From positions 496,001-560,000 of the forward strand of contig NZ_JAIRAU010000001.1 in assembly GCF_020073745.1 (NCBI RefSeq): a DNA stretch of 64,000 nt. The letters are read 5' to 3'. The notes beneath the pieces are model-generated. The model was not told the DNA's origin, did no database searches, and saw only the letters and a list, made by a program, of their open reading frames with translations. The position numbers and the translations under genes are program-made. Shown piece by piece: positions 54,379-63,364 of this stretch. The number at the start of each line of letters is the position of its first letter. Position 1 is the first letter of the stretch. The stretch comes from Nannocystis pusilla (GTDB lineage Bacteria > Myxococcota_A > Polyangia > Nannocystales > Nannocystaceae).

Positions 54379-55773
54379 TCAGGCGGGCGGGAAGACCTTG
54401 CCGGGGTTCAGGATGTTCTGCGGGTCCCAGGCCCGCTTGAGCGCCAGCTGGAGGGCGCGCAGCTCGGGCGACTGCTCGAGCGGCATGTAGGGGCGCTTGC
54501 TGAGGCCGATGCCGTGCTCGCCGGAGAGGGTGCCGCCGAGGGCGATGGTGGCGCCGAACAGGTCGGCGACGCAGCGGTCGACCCGCTCGCCGACGTCGCT
54601 GCTGGCCTTTGGGTCATACAGGAAGTTGACGTGGAGGTTGCCGTCGCCGGCGTGGCCGAAGCTGGCGACGTCGATGCGGTGGCGGGCGCCGATCTCGCGG
54701 GCGGCGGCGGCGAGGTCGGGCAGGCGGGACAGCGGGACCGCGACGTCCTCGCTGATCTTCTTCGGCCAGTGCGCGCGCAGGGTGTGGCTGAGGGCGCGTC
54801 GGACGTCCCACAGACGCTCGCGGGTGACCGGGTCGGTGGCCTCGGCCACGGCCAGCGCGCCGGCCTCGCGGCACAGGTCGCCGGCCCGCGACAGTGCGCG
54901 GTCGAGGCCGGCAGAGTCGCCGTCGAGCTCGACCCACAACAGGGCGCGCGCGCCCTGCGGCAGATCGACGGCGAGGCTGCCGCTGCGCGCGAGTAGTTCG
55001 GTGCATGTCCGATCGGCCAGCTCGAGCGCGGCCGGGGCGACGCCGCCGGTGAGGCAGCGGTGGACCGCGGCGCACGCGGCCGCCTCGTCGGCGAACGAGG
55101 CGAGCAGGGTGACGGCGAACGGCGGGCGCGGGACGAGCCGCAGGACGCACCGCGTGATGACGCCGAGAGTGCCCTCGGAGCCGACGAGCAGGCCGGCGAG
55201 GTTGTAGCCGGTGACGCCCTTGATCGAGCGATGACCGATCTCGTGGGCGGCGCCGGTGCCGGTGACGACGTCGAGGCCGAGGACGAAGTTGCCGGTGACG
55301 CCGTACTTGCACGCCCGCGGGCCGCCGGCGTTGGTGGCGACGTTGCCGCCGATGCTGCAGATCTTCAGGCTCGCCGGGTCGGGCGGGTAGAACAGGCCGC
55401 GCGCCTCGACGGCGCGGTGCAGCTCGGCGGTGAGGACGCCGGGCTCGACGAGCGCCAGCATGCTGCGCTCGTCGATGTCGACGATCGCCCGCAAGCCGCC
55501 GAGGTCGAGGACGACGCCGCCGTGGTCGGCGAGGCATCCACCGACGGTGCCGGTGCCGGCGCCGCGCGGACTGAGCGGGACGCCGTGCTCGTGGCACAGG
55601 CGCACCAGCGGGGCGACCTCGGCGCGCTCGCGCGGACGCACGACCAGGCCGGGCAAGAACGGGCCCTCGGCCCCGTCGTCGCGGGCGTACGGCTCACGAT
55701 CGGCGACGAAGACCTCGGGACCGAGCTCGGCGCGGATCCGCTCGTGCAGCGCGGCGAGGTCGAGGCCGGCCAT
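54379..55773 (-). CDS. GlcD-type FAD-linked 2-hydroxyacid oxidase
   Basis: The 464-residue FAD enzyme has the PCMH fold: VVRPRERAEVAPLVRLC, the FAD loop PRGAGTGTVGG (69-79), CSIGGNVATNAGGPRACKYGVTGN and LVGSEGTLGVIT. The C-terminal oxidase domain has FGHAGDGNLHVNF and GTLSGEHGIGLSKRPY. It oxidises a 2-hydroxyacid such as glycolate or D-lactate; the glycolate oxidase partners GlcE/GlcF are not adjacent, so D-lactate-type dehydrogenase is equally possible. It ends 11 bp after erpA in the same direction. Confidence 0.9.
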   Translation of the reverse strand: MAGLDLAALHERIRAELGPEVFVADREPYARDDGAEGPFLPGLVVRPRERAEVAPLVRLCHEHGVPLSPRGAGTGTVGGCLADHGGVVLDLGGLRAIVDIDERSMLALVEPGVLTAELHRAVEARGLFYPPDPASLKICSIGGNVATNAGGPRACKYGVTGNFVLGLDVVTGTGAAHEIGHRSIKGVTGYNLAGLLVGSEGTLGVITRCVLRLVPRPPFAVTLLASFADEAAACAAVHRCLTGGVAPAALELADRTCTELLARSGSLAVDLPQGARALLWVELDGDSAGLDRALSRAGDLCREAGALAVAEATDPVTRERLWDVRRALSHTLRAHWPKKISEDVAVPLSRLPDLAAAAREIGARHRIDVASFGHAGDGNLHVNFLYDPKASSDVGERVDRCVADLFGATIALGGTLSGEHGIGLSKRPYMPLEQSPELRALQLALKRAWDPQNILNPGKVFPPA

Positions 55774-55784
55774 CGACGCTCAGA

Positions 55785-56180
55785 TCAGACGGAGAACGAG
55801 CTGCCGCAGCCGCACGAGCCGGTGGTGTTGGGGTTGTTGAACTTGAACCCCGCGCCCTGCAGGCCCTCGACGTAGTCGATGCTGGTGCCCATCAGGTACA
55901 TGAAGCTCATCGCGTCGCAGACGAGCTTGACGCCCTGGCTCTCGAAATGGTTGTCGCCCTCGGCGGGCTCGTCGAAGTAGAGGTCGTACTGAAAGCCGGC
56001 GCAGCCGCCGCCCATGACCTTGACGCGCAGGGCGTACGTGCTCTCGATCGCCTCGGTCTCCCGGATCTCGCGGATCTTCGCGGCGGCGGTCTCGGTGACC
56101 TCGAGTGCGCCCGCCATCTGCGGGTCGTGGGCTTCGTGCTGGGTCGGCGTCGCGGGCGCGGTCTCGGTAGCTGCAGACAT
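55785..56180 (-). CDS. erpA: Iron-sulfur cluster insertion protein (ErpA/IscA type)
   Basis: The 131-residue A-type carrier passes iron-sulfur clusters to target proteins. The cluster ligands C60 (GGGCAGFQY), C123 and C125 (GSCGCGSSF) are present. The first 25 residues (ATETAPATPTQHEAHD...) are a disordered extension. ErpA, rather than IscA, is indicated by the GVKLVCDAMSFMYLMGTSIDYV segment and the location outside an isc cluster. The GlcD-type gene follows 11 bp later, so they may share a promoter. Confidence 0.9.
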   Translation of the reverse strand: MSAATETAPATPTQHEAHDPQMAGALEVTETAAAKIREIRETEAIESTYALRVKVMGGGCAGFQYDLYFDEPAEGDNHFESQGVKLVCDAMSFMYLMGTSIDYVEGLQGAGFKFNNPNTTGSCGCGSSFSV

Positions 56181-56494
56181 CAGGGCTCCCAAAGTTGACG
56201 TTCGGGTAGAATGGTGCGCTGGGCCGGGCGGGTCAAGCCTGCCGCGCCGCGGACCCGGGTGCGGCATGCCACGCCGCGGCGATCGCCGCCCGCAGTGCAG
56301 GCGGATCGTGCCGACCATTCCTCGCGGCGCGATGCGAATGACGACAGCGCGGGCGATCCAGCACGCCGCGGCGCCGGGACCTCGCACAAGGCCGGTGAGC
56401 CGGGGCGGCCGGCCAGGCGATGGCCAGAGGCAAGTAAAGCGAAATCCTTCACCCGCGCTGCGCGGCCAGGTGAGAATGGGCGGCAGGTCGGTGT

Positions 56495-56524
56495 TTGACA
56501 GCGACGGCGGCCTTCCCCTACCGT
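56495..56524 (+). promoter_or_regulatory. Sigma70-like promoter
   Basis: A perfect TTGACA (56495-56500) is followed after 18 bp by TACCGT (56519-56524). The predicted start near 56531 coincides with the hairpin at 56530-56547 and lies about 50 nt before the ATG. Confidence 0.45.
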
Positions 56525-56529
56525 GGCGA

Positions 56530-56547
56530 TGCGGCAGTTTTGCCGCA
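56530..56547 (+). other. 5' leader hairpin
   Basis: TGCGGCA-GTTT-TGCCGCA has perfect 7-bp arms at the predicted 5' end of the message. Such terminal stems can protect mRNA; function here is inference. Confidence 0.45.
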
Positions 56548-56580
56548 GCCGCACGAAGTCGGCCGGAGCACGGAGAACGC

Positions 56581-58116
56581 ATGCGACGAACCCACGCCAC
56601 GACCCTCACGCTCGCGCTGATCGCCGGCGCGCTTACCGCCTGCGGCGAGAGCCGCCAGGAGATGCTCGAGCGCGAGATGGAATACGCGAAGGCGGGCCGC
56701 AAGGACGACAAGGGCGTCCCGATCCCGGAGATCCCGCCGGACGAGATGCGCGAGGCGCTGCGGCCGCTGCTGACCCAGATCTACTCGAACACCGAGCGCC
56801 TGCCCGCCGTGACCGAGGGCGACGTCGAGCCGATGAACGGCCGCAACTACGTGCTCCAGCCGGGCGTGCTGGCGGTGGTGACGGTCAAGAAGGGGCTCAC
56901 CAAGGCCGACAAGGCGCGCGCGATCATCCTCGGGGTGGCCGAGGCCGACGCGTGGACGTTCCGCAAGAACGCGCGCAAGGAGTACGCGCTGCTGGTCGAG
57001 AAGCTCAAGTACAGCTACGGCGAAGAGACCAAGACGAAGGTGCTCGACGCGTACCCCGAGCTCAAGCTGCTGAGCTTCTTCGGCTCGCCCGAGGCGGACA
57101 AGGCGATCGGCGAGCTGTCCGGCGAGGCGAAGAGCACCGCCGAGGCGATGCGCAAGGAGTACACCGAGGGCAAGCAGGACATCTGGAAGAAGTGGATGGG
57201 CGTCAAGATGTACGCCCGCCGCCTCGTCGGCCAGGACGAGCCGTTCCGCAGCGTGCTGAAGAAGATCGCCAAGGACTTCGGCCAGGAGGAGGTGCCGCCG
57301 CGGCCGTTCAAGGACTCGGTCGACGCGCCCTTCAAGGACTGGGCCGACGCGATCGAGAAGGACGAGAAGCTGCTGACGATGCTCACCAACTACAAGGAGC
57401 TGCGCGACCGCGTCGACTTCCTCGGCGAGGCGCACACGCTGTGGGCGATCGAGGGCGGACCGCTGGTGCCCGAGCGGGCCAGGGGCGTGGCCATCGACAA
57501 GAAGATCGGCTACGGCTTCTTCCGCGAGGACCTCGGCGGCGGCTACAACGACCTCGTGTTCGTGTTCAGCAAGAAGCTCGGCGGCACCGAGCTCAAGCGC
57601 GCGTTCCTCCACTCGTTCCTGTTCCGCCAGCTGCTCACCGACTTCCAGCTGCTGTCGACGGCCGGCAGCGACTTCGCCAAGCGCGGGCTCGACGGCTCGA
57701 TCGACATCGGCACCGCGACGGTGCCCGACAAGTACGACCCGCTGTACGCCAGCTGCGGCGGGACGGCGGCGCTCGAGACGATGCTGTACAGCTTCAACTC
57801 CGAGTTCCCGCTCCTCAACGGGGTGCCGTCGAAGGTCAAGGACTCCGAGGCGGCCCTCAAGATCGCCCACAAGTGCATCGTCGACGGGGCCGCCGGCGAC
57901 ATCAAGATCCCGGCCAAGAACGACGAGTTCGACACCGAGGGCCCGGCCCCGGCGTCGCGCCTGGCCATCTTCCAGATGCTCGCCCGCTTCGAGAACATCA
58001 AGGTCAACACGGCCGTCCTCGCCGGCGACCAGCGCACCGAAGAGGACGACGCGATCGACGAGGGCGAGAAGCTGCTCAAGCAGCTCAAGGCCCAGGCCGA
58101 CGCGAAGAAGGAGTAA
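56581..58116 (+). CDS. Large lipoprotein of unknown function
   Basis: The 511-residue protein has a lipobox Cys21 (GALTACGES) and a charged, largely helical body with many Lys/Glu/Asp residues: REMEYAKAGRKDDKG, FGSPEADKAIGELSGEAKSTAEAMRKEY, EDDAIDEGEKLLKQLKAQADAKKE. No catalytic motif or known fold is recognised. It is probably periplasmic-face or outer-membrane anchored. The frame is open far upstream, but the ATG at 56581 starts the signal peptide and agrees with the promoter. A hairpin (58124-58144) follows the stop. Confidence 0.75.
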   Translation: MRRTHATTLTLALIAGALTACGESRQEMLEREMEYAKAGRKDDKGVPIPEIPPDEMREALRPLLTQIYSNTERLPAVTEGDVEPMNGRNYVLQPGVLAVVTVKKGLTKADKARAIILGVAEADAWTFRKNARKEYALLVEKLKYSYGEETKTKVLDAYPELKLLSFFGSPEADKAIGELSGEAKSTAEAMRKEYTEGKQDIWKKWMGVKMYARRLVGQDEPFRSVLKKIAKDFGQEEVPPRPFKDSVDAPFKDWADAIEKDEKLLTMLTNYKELRDRVDFLGEAHTLWAIEGGPLVPERARGVAIDKKIGYGFFREDLGGGYNDLVFVFSKKLGGTELKRAFLHSFLFRQLLTDFQLLSTAGSDFAKRGLDGSIDIGTATVPDKYDPLYASCGGTAALETMLYSFNSEFPLLNGVPSKVKDSEAALKIAHKCIVDGAAGDIKIPAKNDEFDTEGPAPASRLAIFQMLARFENIKVNTAVLAGDQRTEEDDAIDEGEKLLKQLKAQADAKKE

Positions 58117-58123
58117 GCTGTCT

Positions 58124-58144
58124 CACGGGACAGGTGGTCCCGTG
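58124..58144. terminator. Hairpin combined with a palindromic element
   Basis: CACGGGAC (58124-58131) pairs perfectly with GTCCCGTG (58137-58144). The left arm also belongs to the element CTGTC-TCACGG-GACAG (58118-58133), so two folds compete. It lies between the convergent stops at 58116 and 58200. Confidence 0.6.
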
Positions 58145-58199
58145 GGCGGGTGACGGGGTTCGTTCGCGCAGGTGAGCGGGCCCCGGCGCGTCTCGCGTC

Positions 58200-59111
58200 T
58201 CAGAGGTTCGCCAGGGCCTCGGCGGCGTCGGCGAGCGAGCGGGCGTGCCGGTGGATGTCGCCCCAGGGGTCGCCGAGGTCGCGCAGGCGCTCGCGGACGT
58301 TGCGGATGTGCCAGCGGCGGGCGTCGAGCTCGGGGTCGTCGAGCTCGTCCCAGCCGATCGGGGCGGCCACGGGGGCGCGCGGGAGGGCGCGGGCGCTGTA
58401 GGGCGCGACGGCGGTCTGGGCCTGGCCGTTGCGCAGATAGTCGACGAACACCCGGTCGCCGCGCTTCTTCTTGTTGATGTCCATGGTGAAGCGCATGGGG
58501 TCGGTGGCGACGAGGTACTGCGCGACCTTGCGGGCGAACTCGCTGACGCCGTCGCAGTCGAGCTCGCGGTAGATCGGCGCGACGACGTGGAGGCCGCGCG
58601 AACCGGTGGTCTTGACGAAGGGGACGAGGCCGAGCGCCGGCAGCAGGTCGCGCAGGAGGCGGGCGCCGTGGCGGACCTTGGCGAAGTCGTCGTCGCTCGG
58701 GTCGAGGTCGATGATCACGAGGTCGGGCCGGTCGAGCCTGTCCCTCAGGACATGACAGGGGTGGAACACCAGGCAGTTCTGGCTGGCGAGGAAGACCAGC
58801 GCGGCGGCGTTGTCGGCCACGGCGTAGACGGTCTCGCCGCTGTGGCTGGCGACGGCGAGGCGGTGGACGTAGGCGGGGAAGTGCTCCTGCGCGGCCTTCT
58901 GAAAGTAGCCGCGGGCGGCGATCCCCGAGGGGAAGCAGTGCAGGGTCAGCGGCCGGCCGGTCAGGTGCGGGACCATGAAGCCGGCGACGTCGCGGTAGTA
59001 GTCGACGAGCTCGCCCTTGCTGATCTGCTCGTCGGGGTAGAGCAGCTTGTTCGGGCTCGTCACCTCGATGCTCTGGCCGTCGACCTCCAGTGTCGTGATC
59101 GCCTTTCCCAA
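58200..59111 (-). CDS. LigD-type polymerase/primase domain protein
   Basis: The 303-residue stand-alone domain is the archaeo-eukaryotic primase-type polymerase of bacterial end-joining. It has SPNKLLYPDEQISKGELVDYYRDVAGFMVPHL, the metal site DLDPSDDD, RLLRDLLPALGLVPFVKTTGSRGLHVVAPI with the conserved HVV, and VFVDYLRNGQAQTAVAPYSAR. No ligase or nuclease domain is attached and no ku gene is visible. No ATG lies near the homology start; TTG 59111, preceded by GGGGAG, gives MGKAITTLEV. An element copy (58739-58752) encodes part of HVLRDRLDRPD. Confidence 0.85.
   Translation of the reverse strand: MGKAITTLEVDGQSIEVTSPNKLLYPDEQISKGELVDYYRDVAGFMVPHLTGRPLTLHCFPSGIAARGYFQKAAQEHFPAYVHRLAVASHSGETVYAVADNAAALVFLASQNCLVFHPCHVLRDRLDRPDLVIIDLDPSDDDFAKVRHGARLLRDLLPALGLVPFVKTTGSRGLHVVAPIYRELDCDGVSEFARKVAQYLVATDPMRFTMDINKKKRGDRVFVDYLRNGQAQTAVAPYSARALPRAPVAAPIGWDELDDPELDARRWHIRNVRERLRDLGDPWGDIHRHARSLADAAEALANL
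58739..58752. repeat. Intragenic palindromic element (LigD polymerase gene)
   Basis: TGTCC-CTCA-GGACA has perfect 5-bp arms, with CATGACAGG following. It falls between HPC and the catalytic DLDP strand, in a loop that varies in length in the family. Confidence 0.5.
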
Positions 59112-59210
59112 GCGCCCGTCTCCCCCGTGAGGGTCGCATGGTCCCTCTTTCGCCCCGGGGATGCCACGCGCGCAGACGCGCGGCGCGCCGCCGCGCGCGG
59201 CCGATCCGGC

Positions 59211-59295
59211 ACATGGCGGAACGGACAGGTGGAGCAATTGGTCGAGCTCGCCCGTGATGACATGAATGACCGATGGGACATGTCGTACGGGTCAC
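59211..59295. repeat. Two degenerate element copies upstream of the lipoprotein
   Basis: ACATGG-CGGAAC-GGACAGGT (59211-59230) and GGGACATGTC (59276-59285) followed by GTACGGGTCAC keep half-sites with weak pairing, in the 275-bp divergent gap between 59111 and 59386. Confidence 0.35.
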
Positions 59296-59385
59296 ATAAC
59301 AGTGATGGCGGGGCGGGCGGCCCGCGCCGGCGGCGGCGTCGCCTGCGTCACTTGCAGATCGCGGAAGCGCGCGAACTCTTGCCCC

Positions 59386-60033
59386 ATGCGGCGGAACCTC
59401 CGGACGGCGTGGCTCGCAATCGTTGCGGCCGGGTGCAACTACGACAGCGGCGGAATGACGGCGGGCGCGACCGACTCGGCGGCGGAGCAGGACAGCGAGA
59501 CCGGCGCGGACACGGCGGCGGACGAGGCGACGGACCCGGGCGGGACGACCGGCGAGGCGCCGGTGAGCTACTGCCACGGGTTCCAGGCGGCCGCGGCGAC
59601 GCCGTTCCTGGCGCTGTACGCGGTGGGCGGCGAGAAGCTGGTCGACGGGTCGACGTGGCCGCTCGAGTGCGGCAGCGACGGGGAGTGGATGTTCGGGCTC
59701 TACCCGTCGCTCGGCGGCTGGGACCCGATGGCGAGCGAGGTGATGTTCGCGGTCGAGGTCGACGTCGAGGGCTTCGACCTCGATGCCGCCGGGCACTTCT
59801 TCAGCGACGAGGTCGACTATCACATCGGCTGCGAGGAGTCGTTCGCCGGGTCGTTCGGGGTCGCGCCGGTGTCGTTGCCGGCGGGGCTGACCGATCCGGC
59901 GCAGCTCGACGGCAAGCCGGCGACGTTGCACGTGACCGTGCTCGCGGGCGCCATGGAGCTGCGCGTCGACGCGTCGGTGACGCTGTCGGCGCCGGCCGAA
60001 GAGGTGCTGCGCGGCTGCATGGCGTCCGCGTGA
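59386..60033 (+). CDS. Small lipoprotein with acidic/Thr-rich linker
   Basis: The 215-residue protein has lipobox Cys17 (AIVAAGCNYD) and a Thr/Ala/Glu-rich linker (about 25-58: SAAEQDSETGADTAADEATDPGGTTG). The globular domain is beta-rich and begins SYCHGFQAAAATPFLALYAVGGEKLVDGS, with WPLECGSDGEWMFGLYPSLGGW and four cysteines likely to form two disulfides. This layout recurs in secreted proteins of this window. No family is recognised. ATG 59386 starts the signal peptide. Confidence 0.75.
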   Translation: MRRNLRTAWLAIVAAGCNYDSGGMTAGATDSAAEQDSETGADTAADEATDPGGTTGEAPVSYCHGFQAAAATPFLALYAVGGEKLVDGSTWPLECGSDGEWMFGLYPSLGGWDPMASEVMFAVEVDVEGFDLDAAGHFFSDEVDYHIGCEESFAGSFGVAPVSLPAGLTDPAQLDGKPATLHVTVLAGAMELRVDASVTLSAPAEEVLRGCMASA

Positions 60034-60072
60034 GGGGTTGACGGGGCCGGCGCGATCGGTCAAAGCAGCCCG

Positions 60073-61104
<1,032 letters not shown>

Positions 61105-61112
61105 AGCCGCGG

Positions 61113-61130
61113 CATGTCCTTCGGGGCATG
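61113..61130. repeat. Palindromic element with TTCG loop (cluster copy 1)
   Basis: CATGTCC-TTCG-GGGCATG: seven pairs with one T-G, perfect UUCG tetraloop. It lies 9 bp after the dusA stop. Confidence 0.75.
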
Positions 61131-61162
61131 TGAGGGAGTGCGCGCGGCGGCGCGGAGCGGGG

Positions 61163-61180
61163 CATGTCCTTCGGGGCAGG
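61163..61180. repeat. Palindromic element with TTCG loop (cluster copy 2)
   Basis: CATGTCC-TTCG-GGGCAGG is nearly identical to copy 1, 50 bp downstream, with one arm mismatch. Confidence 0.7.
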
Positions 61181-61188
61181 TGAGCGGG

Positions 61189-61204
61189 ATGTCCTGCGGG
61201 ACGT
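61189..61204. repeat. Palindromic element with TGCG loop (cluster copy 3)
   Basis: ATGTCC-TGCG-GGACGT: six pairs with one T-G; UGCG also belongs to the UNCG tetraloop class. Confidence 0.65.
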
Positions 61205-61229
61205 GTGAGTCTGCACTCGTCCTTTGGAG

Positions 61230-61256
61230 CATGTCGGAAAGGGCATGTCCCATGGG
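61230..61256. repeat. Palindromic element half-sites (cluster copies 4-5)
   Basis: CATGTC (61230-61235) pairs with GGCATG (61242-61247) around GGAAAG, and GCATGTCC-CATG-GGGC follows. The cluster ends 22 bp before the TetR stop. Confidence 0.55.
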
Positions 61257-61277
61257 GCGGGCCGGGACGGCCGGGGT

Positions 61278-61946
61278 TCAGGAGGCGCCGGCCGGCGAGG
61301 CCGGCGCCGCGCCGTAGGCGGCGAGGAACACGGCGACGGCGCGCTGGACGGTGGCGACGATCGCGGGCTCGAGCGGGTCGGGGAGGACGCCGAACTGCGA
61401 GCGGACCGCGAGGTCGCCCTTGCAGAGCATGAAGAACTGGACGCCGGCGGCGTGGACGTCGGGGAGGTGGACGGCGCCGATGTCGTGCCAGCGGCGCAGG
61501 TACTCGGCCATGGCCGAGTGCATCGCCGCGGGGCCGCGCTCGAACAGCAGGGCGCCGAGCTCGGGGAAGCGCGCGACCTCGGCGCTGGTGTTGCGGTAGA
61601 GCGCGACGATCGCCGGTGCGAGGAGCAGCGACACCAGGTGCTCACCGACCGCCTGCAGGGCCGGACCGATCTCCCCGTCCGGTTCGCTGCGCAGCAGCTT
61701 GCAGCGAAGTGCGTCGCGCAGCGCGTCGGCCTCCTCGGAGAAGCAGGCGACGAACAGGGTCTTCTTGTCGAGGAAGTGGTTGTAGACCGTGGCCTTCGAG
61801 ACCCCTGCGCGTGCAGCGACCTGGTCGACGCTGGCCCGCTCGAACCCCATCTCGCCGAACACTTCGCGCGCGCCGGCCAGGATCTGGCGCCGCTTCGGCG
61901 AGTGCTCCAAACCGCACGGGCGGGCCGCCTTGTCTGGGTGAGTCAT
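61278..61946 (-). CDS. TetR/AcrR-family repressor of an RND efflux pump
   Basis: The 222-residue protein has an N-terminal helix-turn-helix at about 38-57 (ASVDQVAARAGVSKATVYNHF), then a helical ligand domain with GEIGPALQAVGEHLVSLLLAPAIVALYRN and the C-terminal AcrR-like region. It is divergent from the efflux genes, the classical arrangement for a local repressor released by a toxic ligand. A palindromic site lies between the starts. The Pro/Ala tail at the end (APASPAGAS) is not conserved. Confidence 0.9.
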   Translation of the reverse strand: MTHPDKAARPCGLEHSPKRRQILAGAREVFGEMGFERASVDQVAARAGVSKATVYNHFLDKKTLFVACFSEEADALRDALRCKLLRSEPDGEIGPALQAVGEHLVSLLLAPAIVALYRNTSAEVARFPELGALLFERGPAAMHSAMAEYLRRWHDIGAVHLPDVHAAGVQFFMLCKGDLAVRSQFGVLPDPLEPAIVATVQRAVAVFLAAYGAAPASPAGAS

Positions 61947-61959
61947 CGAACGCGATTAA

Positions 61960-61987
61960 ACTGAACGGTACAGTCTTGACCGTCAAG
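61960..61987. promoter_or_regulatory. Putative TetR operator and overlapping promoters
   Basis: ACTGAACGGTACAGT (61960-61974) and CTTGACCGTCAAG (61975-61987, perfect 5-bp arms) abut. TTGACC at 61976-61981 with CATTGT 17 bp on gives a weak plus-strand promoter. Being between tetR and the efflux operon, this is the best operator candidate. Confidence 0.5.
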
Positions 61988-62040
61988 CACCCGCAGAGCA
62001 TTGTTTGTGCGGTCGCGGCCGACGCCGCGCAATTCGCTCC

Positions 62041-63354
62041 ATGCTCGCCCGTCGAGTTCTTTTCCTGGTCCTGCTCACGCTCGCGGCCTGTGGTTCGCCA
62101 GGGGCGGCAGCCCCCAAGTCGGCCCCCGGGCCGGTCGAGGTGACGGTGATGACGGTCGTGCCGACACCCGTGATCCTGACCCGCGAGCTGCCGGGGCGGG
62201 TTTCAGCCCGGCGGGTCGCCGAGGTCCGCGCGCGGGTCAGCGGGATCGTCGAGCAGCGGCTGTTCGTCGAGGGCAGCGACGTGAAGGAGGGCCAGCCGCT
62301 GTACCGCATCGAGTCGGCGCCCTACGTGGCGACGCTGCAGTCGGCGCGGGCCAACCTGCAGCGGGCGCAGTCGGGGCTGGCGACCTCGCGGGACATCGCC
62401 CAGCGCGACGAGGAGCTGATGAGCAACTCGGGGGCGGTCAGCGTGGAGACGGCCGAGCGCTCGGCGGCGACGCTGCGCTCGGTCGAGGCCGAGATCGCGG
62501 CCGGTCGCGCGGCGGTGAAGTCGGCCAAGATCAACCTCGACTACACGACCGTCACGGCGCCGGTGAGCGGGCGGATCGGGCGCTCGCTCGTCACCGAGGG
62601 CGCGTACGTGCAGCAGTCGCCGGCGACGCTGATGGCGACGATCCAGCAGATCGACACGGTCTACGTCGACGTGACGCAGTCGACGACCGAGCTGCAGCGG
62701 CTGCGCCGCGAGCTCGAGAGCGACAAGCTGCGCCCGCCCGGCGCGACGACGGTCACGCTGCTGCTCGAGGACGGGTCGACCTACGCCGAGAAGGGCTCGC
62801 TCGAGTTCACCGACGTCACCGTCGAGACGGGCACCGGCTCGGTGCTGCTGCGCGCGGTGTTCCCCAACCCGCGCGGCGAGCTGCTGCCGGGGATGTTCGT
62901 GCGCGCCCGCATCGACCAGGGCCAGGACCCGCAGGCGATCCTGGTGCCGCAGCGCGCGGTCACCCGCGACACGCGCGGGCAGGCGTGGGCGCTGGTGGTC
63001 GGCGCCGACAACAAGGTCGAGCGCCGCAAGCTGGTCGCCGACCGCGTGGTCGGCGACGCGTGGCGGGTGACGTCGGGGCTGGTCGCCGGCGAGCAGGTGA
63101 TCCTCGACGGCGTGCAGAAGGCCCGCCCGGGCGCCGAGGTCACGACCGTGCCCGCGGCGCCGGAGGAGCTGCCGAAGGGCACCGTCGGAAGTGAGACGAC
63201 GCCGGAGGCGAAGCAGCCGACGGACGCCTCGGCGGGCGACGGCGGGGCCGCGGCGGCCGTTCCGGCGAGCGCGGGAACCGAGACGAATGCGGCCGCCGAG
63301 GTGACGGGTTCGCCGGCGCCGAGCAACACCGCGGCCGGGTCGGCCAGGCAGTAG
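62041..63354 (+). CDS. RND efflux periplasmic adaptor (AcrA type)
   Basis: The 437-residue membrane-fusion protein has lipobox Cys17 ([10 protein letters not shown]), a hairpin/lipoyl part ([39 protein letters not shown]), a helical hairpin at about 100-165 and [17 protein letters not shown], then a beta-barrel and membrane-proximal domain ([14 protein letters not shown]). The Ala/Thr/Gly-rich C-terminal tail (from about 375) is longer than in AcrA. It bridges the RND pump encoded 10 bp downstream to an outer-membrane channel (not visible). Expression is probably controlled by the divergent TetR. Confidence 0.93.
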   Translation: MLARRVLFLVLLTLAACGSPGAAAPKSAPGPVEVTVMTVVPTPVILTRELPGRVSARRVAEVRARVSGIVEQRLFVEGSDVKEGQPLYRIESAPYVATLQSARANLQRAQSGLATSRDIAQRDEELMSNSGAVSVETAERSAATLRSVEAEIAAGRAAVKSAKINLDYTTVTAPVSGRIGRSLVTEGAYVQQSPATLMATIQQIDTVYVDVTQSTTELQRLRRELESDKLRPPGATTVTLLLEDGSTYAEKGSLEFTDVTVETGTGSVLLRAVFPNPRGELLPGMFVRARIDQGQDPQAILVPQRAVTRDTRGQAWALVVGADNKVERRKLVADRVVGDAWRVTSGLVAGEQVILDGVQKARPGAEVTTVPAAPEELPKGTVGSETTPEAKQPTDASAGDGGAAAAVPASAGTETNAAAEVTGSPAPSNTAAGSARQ

Positions 63355-63364
63355 GAGCGCGCGC

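Larger units (their letters stand above)
56181..56580. other. Divergent intergenic region
   Basis: About 400 bp between erpA (minus) and the lipoprotein gene at 56581 (plus). It holds a sigma70-like promoter and a 5' hairpin for the latter; nothing else is recognised. Confidence 0.5.

Noticed and set aside
61113..61256. Possible CRISPR-like array
   Set aside because: Units are palindromic, spacing is irregular and there are no spacers of equal length or cas genes.
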